Assembly: GCA_002701395.1 (NCBI GenBank)
Contig: NZVC01000009.1
Coordinates: forward strand, 33,517-97,516
Length of the DNA stretch: 64,000 nt
DNA from: Maritimibacter sp.
Lineage (GTDB): Bacteria > Pseudomonadota > Alphaproteobacteria > Rhodobacterales > Rhodobacteraceae
Direction of reading: 5' to 3'
The notes beneath the pieces are model-generated. The model made no database searches and was not told where the DNA came from. It saw nothing but the letters and a program-made list of their open reading frames with translations. This document shows, in pieces, positions 47,438-57,097 of this stretch. Numbering within the stretch: the first letter of the stretch is position 1; every line of letters starts with the position of its first letter. Both the position numbers and the translations under genes were made by a program.

Positions 47438-48403
47438 ATGACGGGCCAGCCCACGGGACAACGCAAGCACGTCGACCGCGTGCTTCAGTCGGTCGGATCG
47501 GGCCGCGCGGCGGCACAGTCGCGTCTGGCCGCGTCGTGGCAGCGGTCCTTCGCCCGCTACGGTCTCGACCCCGCGCGCCGCGACGATCCGGGCGTGGTCG
47601 ACGAAACCGGTCTGCGCCTGCGACGCGAGGCGATGGACCGCTTCCTGCAAATCGCCGCGCCCAAGCTGGACCAGCTGTTCGGCCTGATCGGCCATTCCGG
47701 CTGCGGCGTGCTGCTGACCGACGCGGGCGGCATCGTGCTGGACCAGCGGTGCCGCGACGCCGATGCGGCGGTGTTCCGGTCGTGGGGCCTGATGCAGGGC
47801 GCCGACTGGAGCGAGGCCGCCGAGGGCACCAACGGCATCGGCACCTGCCTTGCCGAGATGCGCCAGCTGACCATCCATCGCGACGAACACTACATGGCGC
47901 GCAACATCGGCATGAGCTGCATGGACGCGCCGATCTACGGCCCCGACGGCACGGTGGTCGCCGCGCTCGACGTCAGCTCGGCCCGCGCCGACCAGACCGA
48001 GGCGTTCAACCGCCTGATCGAGGCGATGGTCGCCCAGACCGCCCGCCAGATCGAAACCGACACCTTCCGCGCCAGCTTCCCCGCCGCCCGCATCGTGGTG
48101 GCCGACAGCGACGACACCGGCGGCGCGGTGCTGCTGGCGGTCGACAGCGACGACATCATCGTCGGCGCCACCCGCGAAGCGCGGCGCTGTTTCGAACTGG
48201 AAACGGCGGGCCCGCTGACGCCGCGCCCCGCCTCGGACCTGTTGGGCCGCGAGGACGAGGCGACCGGCTTCGAACGCGCCGAACGCGCGGCGGTGAACCG
48301 GGCGCTGGCCCGGGCCGGCGGCAACGTGTCCGAGGCCGCCCGCGCGCTGGGCGTGGGCCGCGCTACGCTGTATCGCCGGATGAAACGGCTGGGGCTGGGC
48401 TGA
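47438..48403 (+). CDS. GAF-domain regulator with Fis-type helix-turn-helix, lacking AAA+ domain
   Basis: A 321-residue regulator resembling AcoR at both ends. The N-terminal part (RLAASWQRSFARYGLDPARRDDP, a GAF domain with ADWSEAAEGTNGIGTCLAEM and HRDEHYMARNIGMSCMDAPI) joins directly to a Fis-type HTH (NRALARAGGNVSEAARALGVGRATLYRRMKRLGL). The central sigma-54-interacting ATPase of AcoR is absent, so it must work with another sigma factor. It sits 135 bases before an aldehyde dehydrogenase gene on the same strand, with a perfect palindrome between. Confidence 0.88.
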   Translation: MTGQPTGQRKHVDRVLQSVGSGRAAAQSRLAASWQRSFARYGLDPARRDDPGVVDETGLRLRREAMDRFLQIAAPKLDQLFGLIGHSGCGVLLTDAGGIVLDQRCRDADAAVFRSWGLMQGADWSEAAEGTNGIGTCLAEMRQLTIHRDEHYMARNIGMSCMDAPIYGPDGTVVAALDVSSARADQTEAFNRLIEAMVAQTARQIETDTFRASFPAARIVVADSDDTGGAVLLAVDSDDIIVGATREARRCFELETAGPLTPRPASDLLGREDEATGFERAERAAVNRALARAGGNVSEAARALGVGRATLYRRMKRLGLG

Positions 48404-48413
48404 AACCCCGCCG

Positions 48414-48439
48414 CGACTGTCTCAGTCCTGAGACAGTCG
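48414..48439. promoter_or_regulatory. perfect 12-base-arm palindrome upstream of the aldehyde dehydrogenase gene
   Basis: CGACTGTCTCAG and CTGAGACAGTCG flank a 2-base centre (TC). It lies 11 bases after the regulator stop and 100 bases before the dehydrogenase start. No T-run follows, so an operator (for the GAF/Fis regulator) is more likely than a terminator. Confidence 0.7.
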
Positions 48440-48538
48440 GACGCCGTCACCTGCCGCGCCCGTCTGCCGCGCGGGCGGGAACGGGTCCATTCTGCCTCCA
48501 TCGCCTGCAGAGGAGCGGGCGCACAGGAGGAGATTTCC

Positions 48539-50059
<1,521 letters not shown>

Positions 50060-50126
50060 CCAGACGAAGCCGTTCAGGGCGCGCGGGCCCGTCTTCCTCC
50101 CCCTTGACCCCGCACGTCCGCCCCAC

Positions 50127-50155
50127 TGGCCCCCGCACACGGCGGGGGCCATTTT
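50127..50155 (+). terminator. terminator of the aldehyde dehydrogenase gene
   Basis: TGGCCCCCGC pairs with GCGGGGGCCA across ACACG, followed by TTTT. It lies 68 bases after the stop. Confidence 0.9.
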
Positions 50156-50253
50156 CGTTTTCTGGGGCGTCCCCGGCAGTGGGGACATTCCGCGCGACAA
50201 GGGCGCATCGGGGTGGCAAGGTGACGTTAGGGCATTTTGTGCGGGAGGACGAA

Positions 50254-50649
50254 ATGGCAACCGGACGCGAACTCATCTCGAACGGCAACCCGATGGAAAG
50301 CGTCGTCGGGTTCAGCCGCGCGGTGCGGGTGGGCAACTTCATCGCCGTGGGCGGCACGGCCCCTGTCGATGCCGAGGGCAAGACTGTCGGGGTCGGAGAC
50401 GTCTTCTAGCAGACCAAGCGATGCTTCGAGATCATCAAGGATGCGCTGGACCTTGCCGGCTCGGGGCTGGAGGACATCGTGCGGACGCGGGTGATCCTGA
50501 CGGATATCGACAACTGGAAACAGGCGATCGAGGCGCGGAAGCTATACTGCCGCGAGTCCCGCCCGGTCGATACGATCATGGCGATCAATCGCTTCGTGAA
50601 CCCCGAATGGCTGGTCGAGATCGAAGTGGATGCCATCGTCCCCGACTGA
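50254..50649 (+). pseudogene. RidA-family (enamine/imine deaminase) gene interrupted by an amber codon
   Basis: The ATG at 50254 (GGGAGGAC site) opens a RidA-like protein: SNGNPMESVVGFSRAVRVG and FIAVGGTAPVDAEGKTV. After GVGDVF an in-frame TAG stands at 50407-50409, and the same frame continues QTKRCFEIIKDALDLAGSG, LEDIVRTRVILTDIDNW and NPEWLVEIEVDAIVPD to a TGA at 50647-50649. Together this is a complete RidA of about 131 codons; a Tyr (TAC or TAT) is expected at the stop. Apart from the single stop the frame and motifs are clean, so this is a recent nonsense mutation, a sequencing error or an unusual read-through. Confidence 0.88.
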
Positions 50650-50768
50650 TGGCGGGGCGGACACACGCGACCGGCATCCGCGTCCCCGGACGTGCGGTCC
50701 GCGACGTCTTCTGTCTGCGGCAGCTTGCCGCGACCGTCCTGCGTGTGGACCCTAGTAATCATCAAAAC

Positions 50769-50784
50769 ATTCTACTATGTGAAT
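50769..50784 (+). promoter_or_regulatory. SqrR/BigR-type operator of the persulfide operon
   Basis: ATTC-TACTATGT-GAAT is a perfect match to ATTC-N8-GAAT, the pattern known for the sulfide-responsive repressor SqrR of Rhodobacter capsulatus. It lies 41 bases before the DUF2892 start, in the only AT-rich stretch of the region, and contains a possible -10 (TACTAT). Repression relieved by persulfides is the expected mode; no sqrR/bigR gene is in the window. Confidence 0.75.
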
Positions 50785-50824
50785 GTGACCGGCGGGAGGA
50801 GCCGCCCCAAGCAGGAGAGTTGCC

Positions 50825-51037
50825 ATGAACGTCAACGTCGGAACGCTGGATCGCATCATTCGCGCCGTATTGGGCGTGGTGCTTTTGTGGCTTGCCTTCT
50901 TCAGCGGAGTTCCCGCGATGGAAGCGGGCGCGCTGAAATGGATTGCCGCCGTGGTCGGTATCGTGATGTTGGTCGTCGCGGTCGTGCGGGTCTGTCCGAT
51001 CTACTCGATCCTCGGCATTCGCACCTGCCGCGCCTGA
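50825..51037 (+). CDS. DUF2892 inner-membrane protein
   Basis: A 70-residue protein with two membrane helices (about residues 12-27 and 38-57) and the family ending VCPIYSILGIRTC with two Cys. It begins MNVNVGTLDRIIRAVLGVVLLWLAF. DUF2892 proteins accompany sulfur transferases such as YgaP and persulfide dioxygenases and may handle thiols at the membrane. A CAGGAGAG site precedes it. It is the first gene after the SqrR-type operator. Confidence 0.88.
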   Translation: MNVNVGTLDRIIRAVLGVVLLWLAFFSGVPAMEAGALKWIAAVVGIVMLVVAVVRVCPIYSILGIRTCRA

Positions 51038-51111
51038 CCCGCGCCACCCCAGATTCAAACGCGCCGCTGGACAAGCGGCCCCGGAAATCCGCCTGTGAAA
51101 GGACCCGAAAC

Positions 51112-51996
51112 ATGACCGACTATCCCGTTGATATGTCCGTTAAACCCGAGATCGAAGCCTTCTTCGACGAGGATACGAACACCATCAGCTATATCGTGAA
51201 GGACCCGACCTCGGACGCCTGCGCGATCGTCGACAGCGTGATGGACATCGACTATGCCGCCGGCCGCATCACCTATGACCACGCCGACGCGCTGATCGCC
51301 CGTATCAAGGACATGGGCTGCAAGCTGGAGTGGATCATCGAAACCCACGTCCATGCCGACCACCTGTCCGCCGCGCCCTACATTCAGGAAAAGCTGGGCG
51401 GCAAGATCGGCGTCGGGTCGAAGATCCTTGTCGTGCAGAACACCTTCGGCAAGGTCTTCAACGAAGGCACCGAGTTCCAGCGCGACGGCAGCCAGTTCGA
51501 CAAGTTGTTCGAGGACGGCGACACCTACATGATCGGCAACATGCAGGCCGTGGCGATCTATACGCCGGGCCACACCCCCGCCTGCATGGTGCATGTCGTG
51601 GGCGACGCGGCCTTCGTGGGCGACACCCTGTTCATGCCCGACGGCGGCTCGGCCCGCGCCGACTTTCCCGGCGGCGATGCGGGGACGCTGTACGACTCGA
51701 TCCAGAAGGTTCTGGCGCTGCCCGACGACATGCGTCTGTTCATGTGCCACGACTACGCCCCCGGCGGCCGCGAGATCCAGTGGGAGACCACGGTCGGCGA
51801 GGAAAAGGCGAACAACATCCACGTCGGACAGGGCAAGTCCCGCGAAGAGTTCATCAAGTTCCGCACCGAGCGCGACGCGCAGCTGGGGATGCCCCGCCTG
51901 ATCATCCCGTCGCTGCAGGTGAACATGCGGGCGGGCGAGATCCCGACCGACAAGGACGGACGTCCGATGCTGAAGGTGCCGGTGAACGGCCTGTAA
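51112..51996 (+). CDS. persulfide dioxygenase (ETHE1/Blh-like metallo-beta-lactamase fold)
   Basis: A 294-residue nonheme-iron dioxygenase that oxidises glutathione persulfide to sulfite. The metal site begins IIETHVHADHLSAAPYIQEKLGG; IYTPGHTPACMVHVVGDAAFVGDTLFMPD and MCHDYAPGG supply the remaining ligands. The ATG at 51112 was chosen (AAAGGA upstream); the longer open frame overlaps the DUF2892 gene. Sulfide oxidised by the downstream SQR would give the persulfide substrate. Confidence 0.92.
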   Translation: MTDYPVDMSVKPEIEAFFDEDTNTISYIVKDPTSDACAIVDSVMDIDYAAGRITYDHADALIARIKDMGCKLEWIIETHVHADHLSAAPYIQEKLGGKIGVGSKILVVQNTFGKVFNEGTEFQRDGSQFDKLFEDGDTYMIGNMQAVAIYTPGHTPACMVHVVGDAAFVGDTLFMPDGGSARADFPGGDAGTLYDSIQKVLALPDDMRLFMCHDYAPGGREIQWETTVGEEKANNIHVGQGKSREEFIKFRTERDAQLGMPRLIIPSLQVNMRAGEIPTDKDGRPMLKVPVNGL

Positions 51997-52022
51997 GCCC
52001 TTCGGTCCAAAGGAGCGACAAG

Positions 52023-52487
52023 ATGCGACCCACTCTGATTGCGGCGGCCGTCATGGCCGTCGCCAGCACCGCCGGACACGTCGGCCCCGCTCTTGCGCAG
52101 GGCGAAGGCCCGGGCGTCCACTTCGTCGAGAACTGGGATCTCGACGGCGACGGCGTGGTGACGCTGGCCGAGCTGGAAGAGCACCGCGCCGACGTCTTCT
52201 ACATGTTCGACGAGAACGAGGACGGCATGCTTGCCGCCGCCGAGTACACCCTGTTCGACGAAACCCGCGCCGCCGACATGGCGAACAACGGTGGCGGTCA
52301 CGGGCAGGGCAAGGGGCAAGGCGCCCTTCAGCGCGCGTCCGACGGCATGTCGCTGGCCTTCAACGATACCGACGGCGACGGCGCCGTGTCCGAGGCCGAG
52401 TTCATCGGCAAGTCGGGCGACTGGATGGAACTGCTCGACCGCAATGGCGACGGCGTCGTCACCACGGACGATTTCGGACGTCACTGA
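52023..52487 (+). CDS. exported EF-hand protein
   Basis: A 154-residue protein with a signal peptide (LIAAAVMAVASTAGHVGPALAQ) and four EF-hand-type loops: DLDGDGVVTLAE, DENEDGMLAAAE, DTDGDGAVSEAE and DRNGDGVVTTDD. A Gly/Gln linker (GGGHGQGKGQG) separates the pairs. It is likely a periplasmic calcium sensor or buffer. It lies 26 bases after the dioxygenase with an AAAGGAG site and 26 bases before the SQR fusion gene, so it is part of the sulfide operon; I know of no established link between such a protein and persulfide oxidation. Confidence 0.88.
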   Translation: MRPTLIAAAVMAVASTAGHVGPALAQGEGPGVHFVENWDLDGDGVVTLAELEEHRADVFYMFDENEDGMLAAAEYTLFDETRAADMANNGGGHGQGKGQGALQRASDGMSLAFNDTDGDGAVSEAEFIGKSGDWMELLDRNGDGVVTTDDFGRH

Positions 52488-52513
52488 CCGCTAACGGAGG
52501 AGAAGGCGGAGTC

Positions 52514-54193
52514 ATGAATATCAGGAAACTCACCGACACGCTGTCGGTCGACGGCCAGATCGCCGCGTCCGACGTACAGGCCCTGAAGGACGCGGGCTTC
52601 CGCGCCATCATCTGCAACCGGCCCGACGGCGAGGGCGGCGACCAGCCGACCCACGAGGAAATCGCGCAAGCCGCGGCAGCGGCAGGGCTGGAGTTTCGCT
52701 ATATTCCCGTCACCTCGGGCAAGGTCTCCGACTCTGATGCCGCCGTCTTCGGCGCGGCGCTGGCGGAACTGCCGGGCCCGGTGTTCGCCTTCTGCCGGTC
52801 GGGGATGCGGTCGTCCACGCTGTGGGCGCTCAGCGAGGCGGGCCAGCGCCCGATGCCGGAAATCCTCGGGGCCGCCAAGGCCGCGGGCTATGACCTTAAC
52901 GGCGTGGCCCGGCGCATCGCCAACGGCGGCCGGACCCCCACCGACACCGGCGACGCGTCGTTCGACGTCGTGATCGTCGGCGCGGGGGCTGGCGGCATCT
53001 CGGTCGCGTCCAGCCTGCGCGCCCGCAAACCGGACCTGCAGATCGCGCTGATCGACCCGGCGGACATCCATTACTATCAACCCGGCTGGACGATGGTCGG
53101 CGGCGGCATCTTCGAGGCGCAGGACACCGCCAAGACGATGGGCAGCCTGATCCCGCGCGGGGTGCACTGGATCAAGGCCGCCGTCGCCGCGTTCGAACCC
53201 GAGAACAACGCCGTCGTGCTCGACGGCTGCCGCGTGGTGAAATACGGGCGCCTTGTCGTGACCCCGGGGCTGAAGCTGGACTGGGCCCGCGTCGAGGGGC
53301 TGGAGGAAACGCTGGGCCGCAACGGCGTGACGTCGAATTATCGTTACGATCTTGCGCCTTACACGTGGAAGCTTGTGCAGGACATGAAGGCCGGCACGGC
53401 GATCTTCACCCAGCCGCCGATGCCGATCAAATGTGCCGGCGCGCCGCAGAAGGCGATGTATCTGTCCGGCGACCACTGGTTCCGCACCGGCGTCCTGAAG
53501 AACATCGACATCCGGTTCAACAACGCGGGCGGCGTGTTGTTCGGGGTCAAGGACTACGTCCCCGCGCTGGAAGGCTACGTGCAGAAATACGGCGCCACGC
53601 TGAATTTCTTCCACAACCTGATCCGCGTCGACGGCCCGGCGAAGAAGGCAGTGTTCGAGGTGAAGAAACCCGACACCGACCCAACAACGGTCGAGATGGA
53701 CTTTGACATGATGCACGTCTGCCCGCCGCAGACCGCCCCCGATTTCATCCGCGTGTCGCCGCTGGCGGATGCCGCCGGGTGGGTCGACGTCGACCAGTCC
53801 ACCCTGCGGCACAAGTCATTCGACAATATCTGGAGCCTTGGCGACGTGATGAACGCCCCGAACGCCAAAACGGCGGCGGCGGCGCGCAAGCAGGCCCCGG
53901 TGGTGGCCGCGAACCTTGCCGCCGACATCGACGGGCGGTCCGCCGTGGCGCAGTATGACGGCTACGGCTCGTGCCCGCTGACGGTGGAACGCGGCAAGAT
54001 CGTTCTGGCTGAATTCGGCTATGGCGGCACGCTGCTGCCGAGCTTCCCGAAGTTCCTTGTCGACGGCACCCGCCCGACGCGGGCCGCATGGTTCCTGAAG
54101 GAACGGCTGCTGCCGCCGATCTACTGGAAAGCGATGCTGCGCGGAAAAGAATGGATGGCCCATCCCGAACCGTTGAAAGCGACCGTGAAGTAA
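52514..54193 (+). CDS. fusion of DUF442 sulfurtransferase-like domain and sulfide:quinone oxidoreductase
   Basis: A 559-residue bifunctional protein. Residues about 1-110 form a TIGR01244/DUF442 domain (MNIRKLTDTLSVDGQI, active-site AFCRSGMRSS with Cys94). From about residue 152 an FAD enzyme follows (FDVVIVGAGAGGISVASSL, HYYQPGWTMVGGG, TQPPMPIKCAGAPQKAMYL with a conserved Cys, SLGDVMNAPNAKTAAAAR), as in type II-like SQR. It would oxidise sulfide to persulfide and pass electrons to quinone while the first domain moves sulfane sulfur. A GGAGGAGAAGG site precedes the ATG. Confidence 0.92.
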   Translation: MNIRKLTDTLSVDGQIAASDVQALKDAGFRAIICNRPDGEGGDQPTHEEIAQAAAAAGLEFRYIPVTSGKVSDSDAAVFGAALAELPGPVFAFCRSGMRSSTLWALSEAGQRPMPEILGAAKAAGYDLNGVARRIANGGRTPTDTGDASFDVVIVGAGAGGISVASSLRARKPDLQIALIDPADIHYYQPGWTMVGGGIFEAQDTAKTMGSLIPRGVHWIKAAVAAFEPENNAVVLDGCRVVKYGRLVVTPGLKLDWARVEGLEETLGRNGVTSNYRYDLAPYTWKLVQDMKAGTAIFTQPPMPIKCAGAPQKAMYLSGDHWFRTGVLKNIDIRFNNAGGVLFGVKDYVPALEGYVQKYGATLNFFHNLIRVDGPAKKAVFEVKKPDTDPTTVEMDFDMMHVCPPQTAPDFIRVSPLADAAGWVDVDQSTLRHKSFDNIWSLGDVMNAPNAKTAAAARKQAPVVAANLAADIDGRSAVAQYDGYGSCPLTVERGKIVLAEFGYGGTLLPSFPKFLVDGTRPTRAAWFLKERLLPPIYWKAMLRGKEWMAHPEPLKATVK

Positions 54194-54286
54194 AACACGA
54201 TCCTGCCCGACGCCGTCGCGCCGGGCAGGGCAACACCGCAGGTCACAGCGCCACCGGCGCGGGCCAAAGACCGTTCAGGACACTCG

Positions 54287-56023
54287 ATGCTTACCAGCCT
54301 TCGCCAGTATCTCCCCATCCTTTCGTGGGGCGCCCGCTATGACCGCAACGCGCTTTCGAATGACCTGATCGCGGCGGTGATCGTTACGATCATGCTGATC
54401 CCGCAGTCGCTGGCCTACGCATTGCTGGCCGGCCTGCCGCCCGAGGCGGGGATCTACGCGTCCATCGTGCCGATCATGCTGTACTCGGTGTTCGGCACCA
54501 GCCGCGCGCTGGCGGTCGGGCCGGTGGCGGTGGTGTCGCTGCTGACGGCCAGCGCCGTGGGGCAGGTGGCGGACGCTGGCACGGCGGGCTATGCCGTCGC
54601 CGCGCTGACGCTGGCGCTGCTGTCGGGCGTATTCCTGCTGGTGCTGGGCCTGTTCCGGCTTGGCTTTCTTGCGAACTTCCTCAGCCACCCGGTGATCGCC
54701 GGGTTCATCACCGCCTCGGGCATCCTGATCGCGGCCAGCCAGCTGAAGCACATCCTTGGCATTCAGGCCAGCGGGCACACGCTGGTCGAGACGCTGATCT
54801 CGCTGGGCGAGCATATCGGCGACGTGAACGTCATCACGCTGGTGATCGGCGTGCTGGCGACCGGCTTTTTGTTCTGGGTCCGCAAGGGTCTGAAACCGCT
54901 GCTGCGCAAGGCCGGGCTGGGGCCGCGCATGGCCGATGTGCTGACCAAGGCGGGCCCTGTCGCCGCCGTCGTCGCAACCACGCTTGTGGCATGGGGCCTT
55001 GGCCTGCAAGACCGTGGCGTGTCCATCGTCGGCTCGGTCCCGCAAAGCCTGCCGCCGTTCACCATGCCGGGGCTGGGGCTGGACCTGATCCGGCAGCTTG
55101 CGGTTCCGGCGGTGCTGATCTCGATCATCGGGTTCGTGGAATCCGTGTCCGTCGCGCAGACGCTGGCCGCGAAGAAGCGCCAGCGCATCGACCCGAACCA
55201 GGAACTGATCGGCCTTGGCGCCGCGAACATCGGCGCGGCCTTCACCGGCGGCTACCCGGTCACCGGGGGCTTTGCCCGCTCGGTCGTGAACTTCGACGCG
55301 GGCGCCGAGACGCCCGCCGCCGGTGCCTTTACCGCCGTCGGCCTTGCCATCGCCGCCGTCGCGCTGACGCCGCTGGTCTATTACCTGCCCAACGCCACGC
55401 TGGCGGCCACCATCGTCGTGGCCGTGCTCAGCCTTGTGGACGTGTCGATCCTGAAGAAAACGTGGCGCTATTCCCGCTCGGATTTCGCGGCGGTCGCGGC
55501 GACCATCGTGCTGACGCTGGTGCTGGGGGTCGAGATCGGCGTCGCGTCCGGCGTGATCCTGTCGATCGTTCTGCATCTGTACAAGACGTCGCAGCCGCAC
55601 GTGGCCGAGGTCGGGCTTGTGCCGGGCACCCATCATTTCCGGAACGTGAACCGCCACGAGGTGCACACCGACCCGACGCTGCTGACGCTGCGGCCCGACG
55701 AAAGCCTGTATTTCGTCAACGCCCGCTTCCTTGAGGACCTGATCGCCGACCGCATCGCGCGCGACGCGCAGGTGAGGAACGTCGTGCTGATGTGCTCGGC
55801 GATGAACGACATCGACTTTTCGGCGCTGGAAAGCCTGGAGGCCCTGAACGAACGGCTGAAGGAACTGGGCATCGGCCTGCACCTGTCCGAGGTGAAAGGC
55901 CCGGTGATGGACAAGCTGAAAGGCACCCACTTCCCGGACGAGATGAACGGCCGTGTGTTCCTTGCGCAGTACGATGCGTGGCGCGCCCTGACCGACGACA
56001 GCACGGTCCGCGCGGCCGAGTAA
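54287..56023 (+). CDS. SulP-family anion (sulfate) transporter with STAS domain
   Basis: A 578-residue membrane protein. The membrane part (about residues 20-430) contains VTIMLIPQSLAYALLAGLPPEAGIYASIVP, the family signature, with about 12 helices. The C-terminal STAS domain includes VLMCSAMNDIDFSALESLEAL. As the last gene of the sulfide operon it may export the sulfite or sulfate produced, or import sulfate. The gap to the SQR gene is 93 bases, without a clear terminator. Confidence 0.92.
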   Translation: MLTSLRQYLPILSWGARYDRNALSNDLIAAVIVTIMLIPQSLAYALLAGLPPEAGIYASIVPIMLYSVFGTSRALAVGPVAVVSLLTASAVGQVADAGTAGYAVAALTLALLSGVFLLVLGLFRLGFLANFLSHPVIAGFITASGILIAASQLKHILGIQASGHTLVETLISLGEHIGDVNVITLVIGVLATGFLFWVRKGLKPLLRKAGLGPRMADVLTKAGPVAAVVATTLVAWGLGLQDRGVSIVGSVPQSLPPFTMPGLGLDLIRQLAVPAVLISIIGFVESVSVAQTLAAKKRQRIDPNQELIGLGAANIGAAFTGGYPVTGGFARSVVNFDAGAETPAAGAFTAVGLAIAAVALTPLVYYLPNATLAATIVVAVLSLVDVSILKKTWRYSRSDFAAVAATIVLTLVLGVEIGVASGVILSIVLHLYKTSQPHVAEVGLVPGTHHFRNVNRHEVHTDPTLLTLRPDESLYFVNARFLEDLIADRIARDAQVRNVVLMCSAMNDIDFSALESLEALNERLKELGIGLHLSEVKGPVMDKLKGTHFPDEMNGRVFLAQYDAWRALTDDSTVRAAE

Positions 56024-56046
56024 CGCCCCCGCGCAAGGGCGGCGGG

Positions 56047-56961
56047 TCAGAAGCTGGGGTATTCGCTGCCGTTGAAGGTCAGCACCGCGTCCCGGCCGCA
56101 GACAAGGTCGCTCATCCCGCCGGTGCGGCTGTCCAGCACCCCGATCCGTTCGCAGCCCTTGTGGATCTCGATCACGCCGCCGCCGTCCAGCCGGACCTCG
56201 CAGAGCAGCGCGCCCCAGCGGTCCCACCAGCCGCAGGACACGACGTCGGACCGCCCGTCGCCATTGATGTCGTGACTCATTTGCAGGGTTCCGGTCTTCG
56301 GCGTGTCGGTGCGGTCGAAGTCGCCCGCCTTCAGCTCGACCAAGGCGGGGATATGCGCGTCGCTGACCGCCTGTTCGACCAGGTGCAAGGCCCCATCGCG
56401 ATAGGCGAAGACCGACAGCGTCACCTCGTCCGAGCTGTGCCCGACGCCCGAGACCACGCTTTCGACCCGCAGGCGCGGCTCGGGGCCGGTGTCGATCAGG
56501 TCGGGCGTACCCCATGTCCAGAAGTCGTCATGCGTCGCGTTCGAGAAGATGCCGTTGCCGCGATAGCTGAGCACCGCGAAGGTGGTGGGGCAGCAGTTGC
56601 CGCCACCGGTCCAGCCGTGCACCAGCTCGGCATACCCGTCGCCATCAAGATCGGTCGTCAGGGCGATGCTGGACAGGCCCGACGCAGGAACGAAGGCGAC
56701 ATACTCGCGCCCGTCCACCGTGGCGAGGATTCGCTGCGCGGACAGGTCGCCGTCGATCCGGTACGTCACCTCGTGCGGCTCGACCGGCTGCGGCACGATC
56801 AGGGGCAGCGGCGCGGGCGTTTCGGGCGCGGGCGAGGGGGCGACACCGGCGGCGGGGCCCTTGGGGGCGGCGGTGTCCTGTGCGCTGGCGGTCAGCGGCG
56901 ACAGGACCGCGCCCAGCACAAGAACAAGGCGGCACAGGCGGGCAAGCGGCAGACGGGTCAT
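56047..56961 (-). CDS. secreted protein with FG-GAP/VCBS-like repeats
   Basis: A 304-residue exported protein. The signal peptide (LARLCRLVLVLGAVLSPLTASAQ) is followed by a Pro/Ala-rich linker (APSPAPETPAPLPL) and a repeat domain with TTDLDGDGYAELVHGW and SHDINGDGRSDVVSCGW, acidic loops as in FG-GAP propellers, and several Cys (GGNCCPTTF, CERIGVL, LVCGRD). It converges with the SulP gene. The function is unknown. Confidence 0.75.
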   Translation of the reverse strand: MTRLPLARLCRLVLVLGAVLSPLTASAQDTAAPKGPAAGVAPSPAPETPAPLPLIVPQPVEPHEVTYRIDGDLSAQRILATVDGREYVAFVPASGLSSIALTTDLDGDGYAELVHGWTGGGNCCPTTFAVLSYRGNGIFSNATHDDFWTWGTPDLIDTGPEPRLRVESVVSGVGHSSDEVTLSVFAYRDGALHLVEQAVSDAHIPALVELKAGDFDRTDTPKTGTLQMSHDINGDGRSDVVSCGWWDRWGALLCEVRLDGGGVIEIHKGCERIGVLDSRTGGMSDLVCGRDAVLTFNGSEYPSF

Positions 56962-57039
56962 GGATCCTCGGCAGGCTGAACTGACGCTGCGTAGGCTAGG
57001 ACGAGTGGTGCGGGTTTGAAAGGGCGCATCCCGGGAGCC

Positions 57040-57084
57040 GGATCTTCCAGAAGATCCTGCCTGTCAGAATTTTCTAGAAAATCC
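57040..57084. repeat. two tandem near-identical 18-base palindromes
   Basis: GGATCTTCCAGAAGATCC (57040-57057) and GAATTTTCTAGAAAATCC (57067-57084) share 14 of 18 positions; one C-G pair of the first is T-A in the second, which keeps the pairing. They lie in the 136-base gap between the acetoacetyl-CoA synthetase stop and the start of the FG-GAP gene. They may be a paired operator or part of a terminator. Confidence 0.7.
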
Positions 57085-57097
57085 GGCGCGCGCCCGC

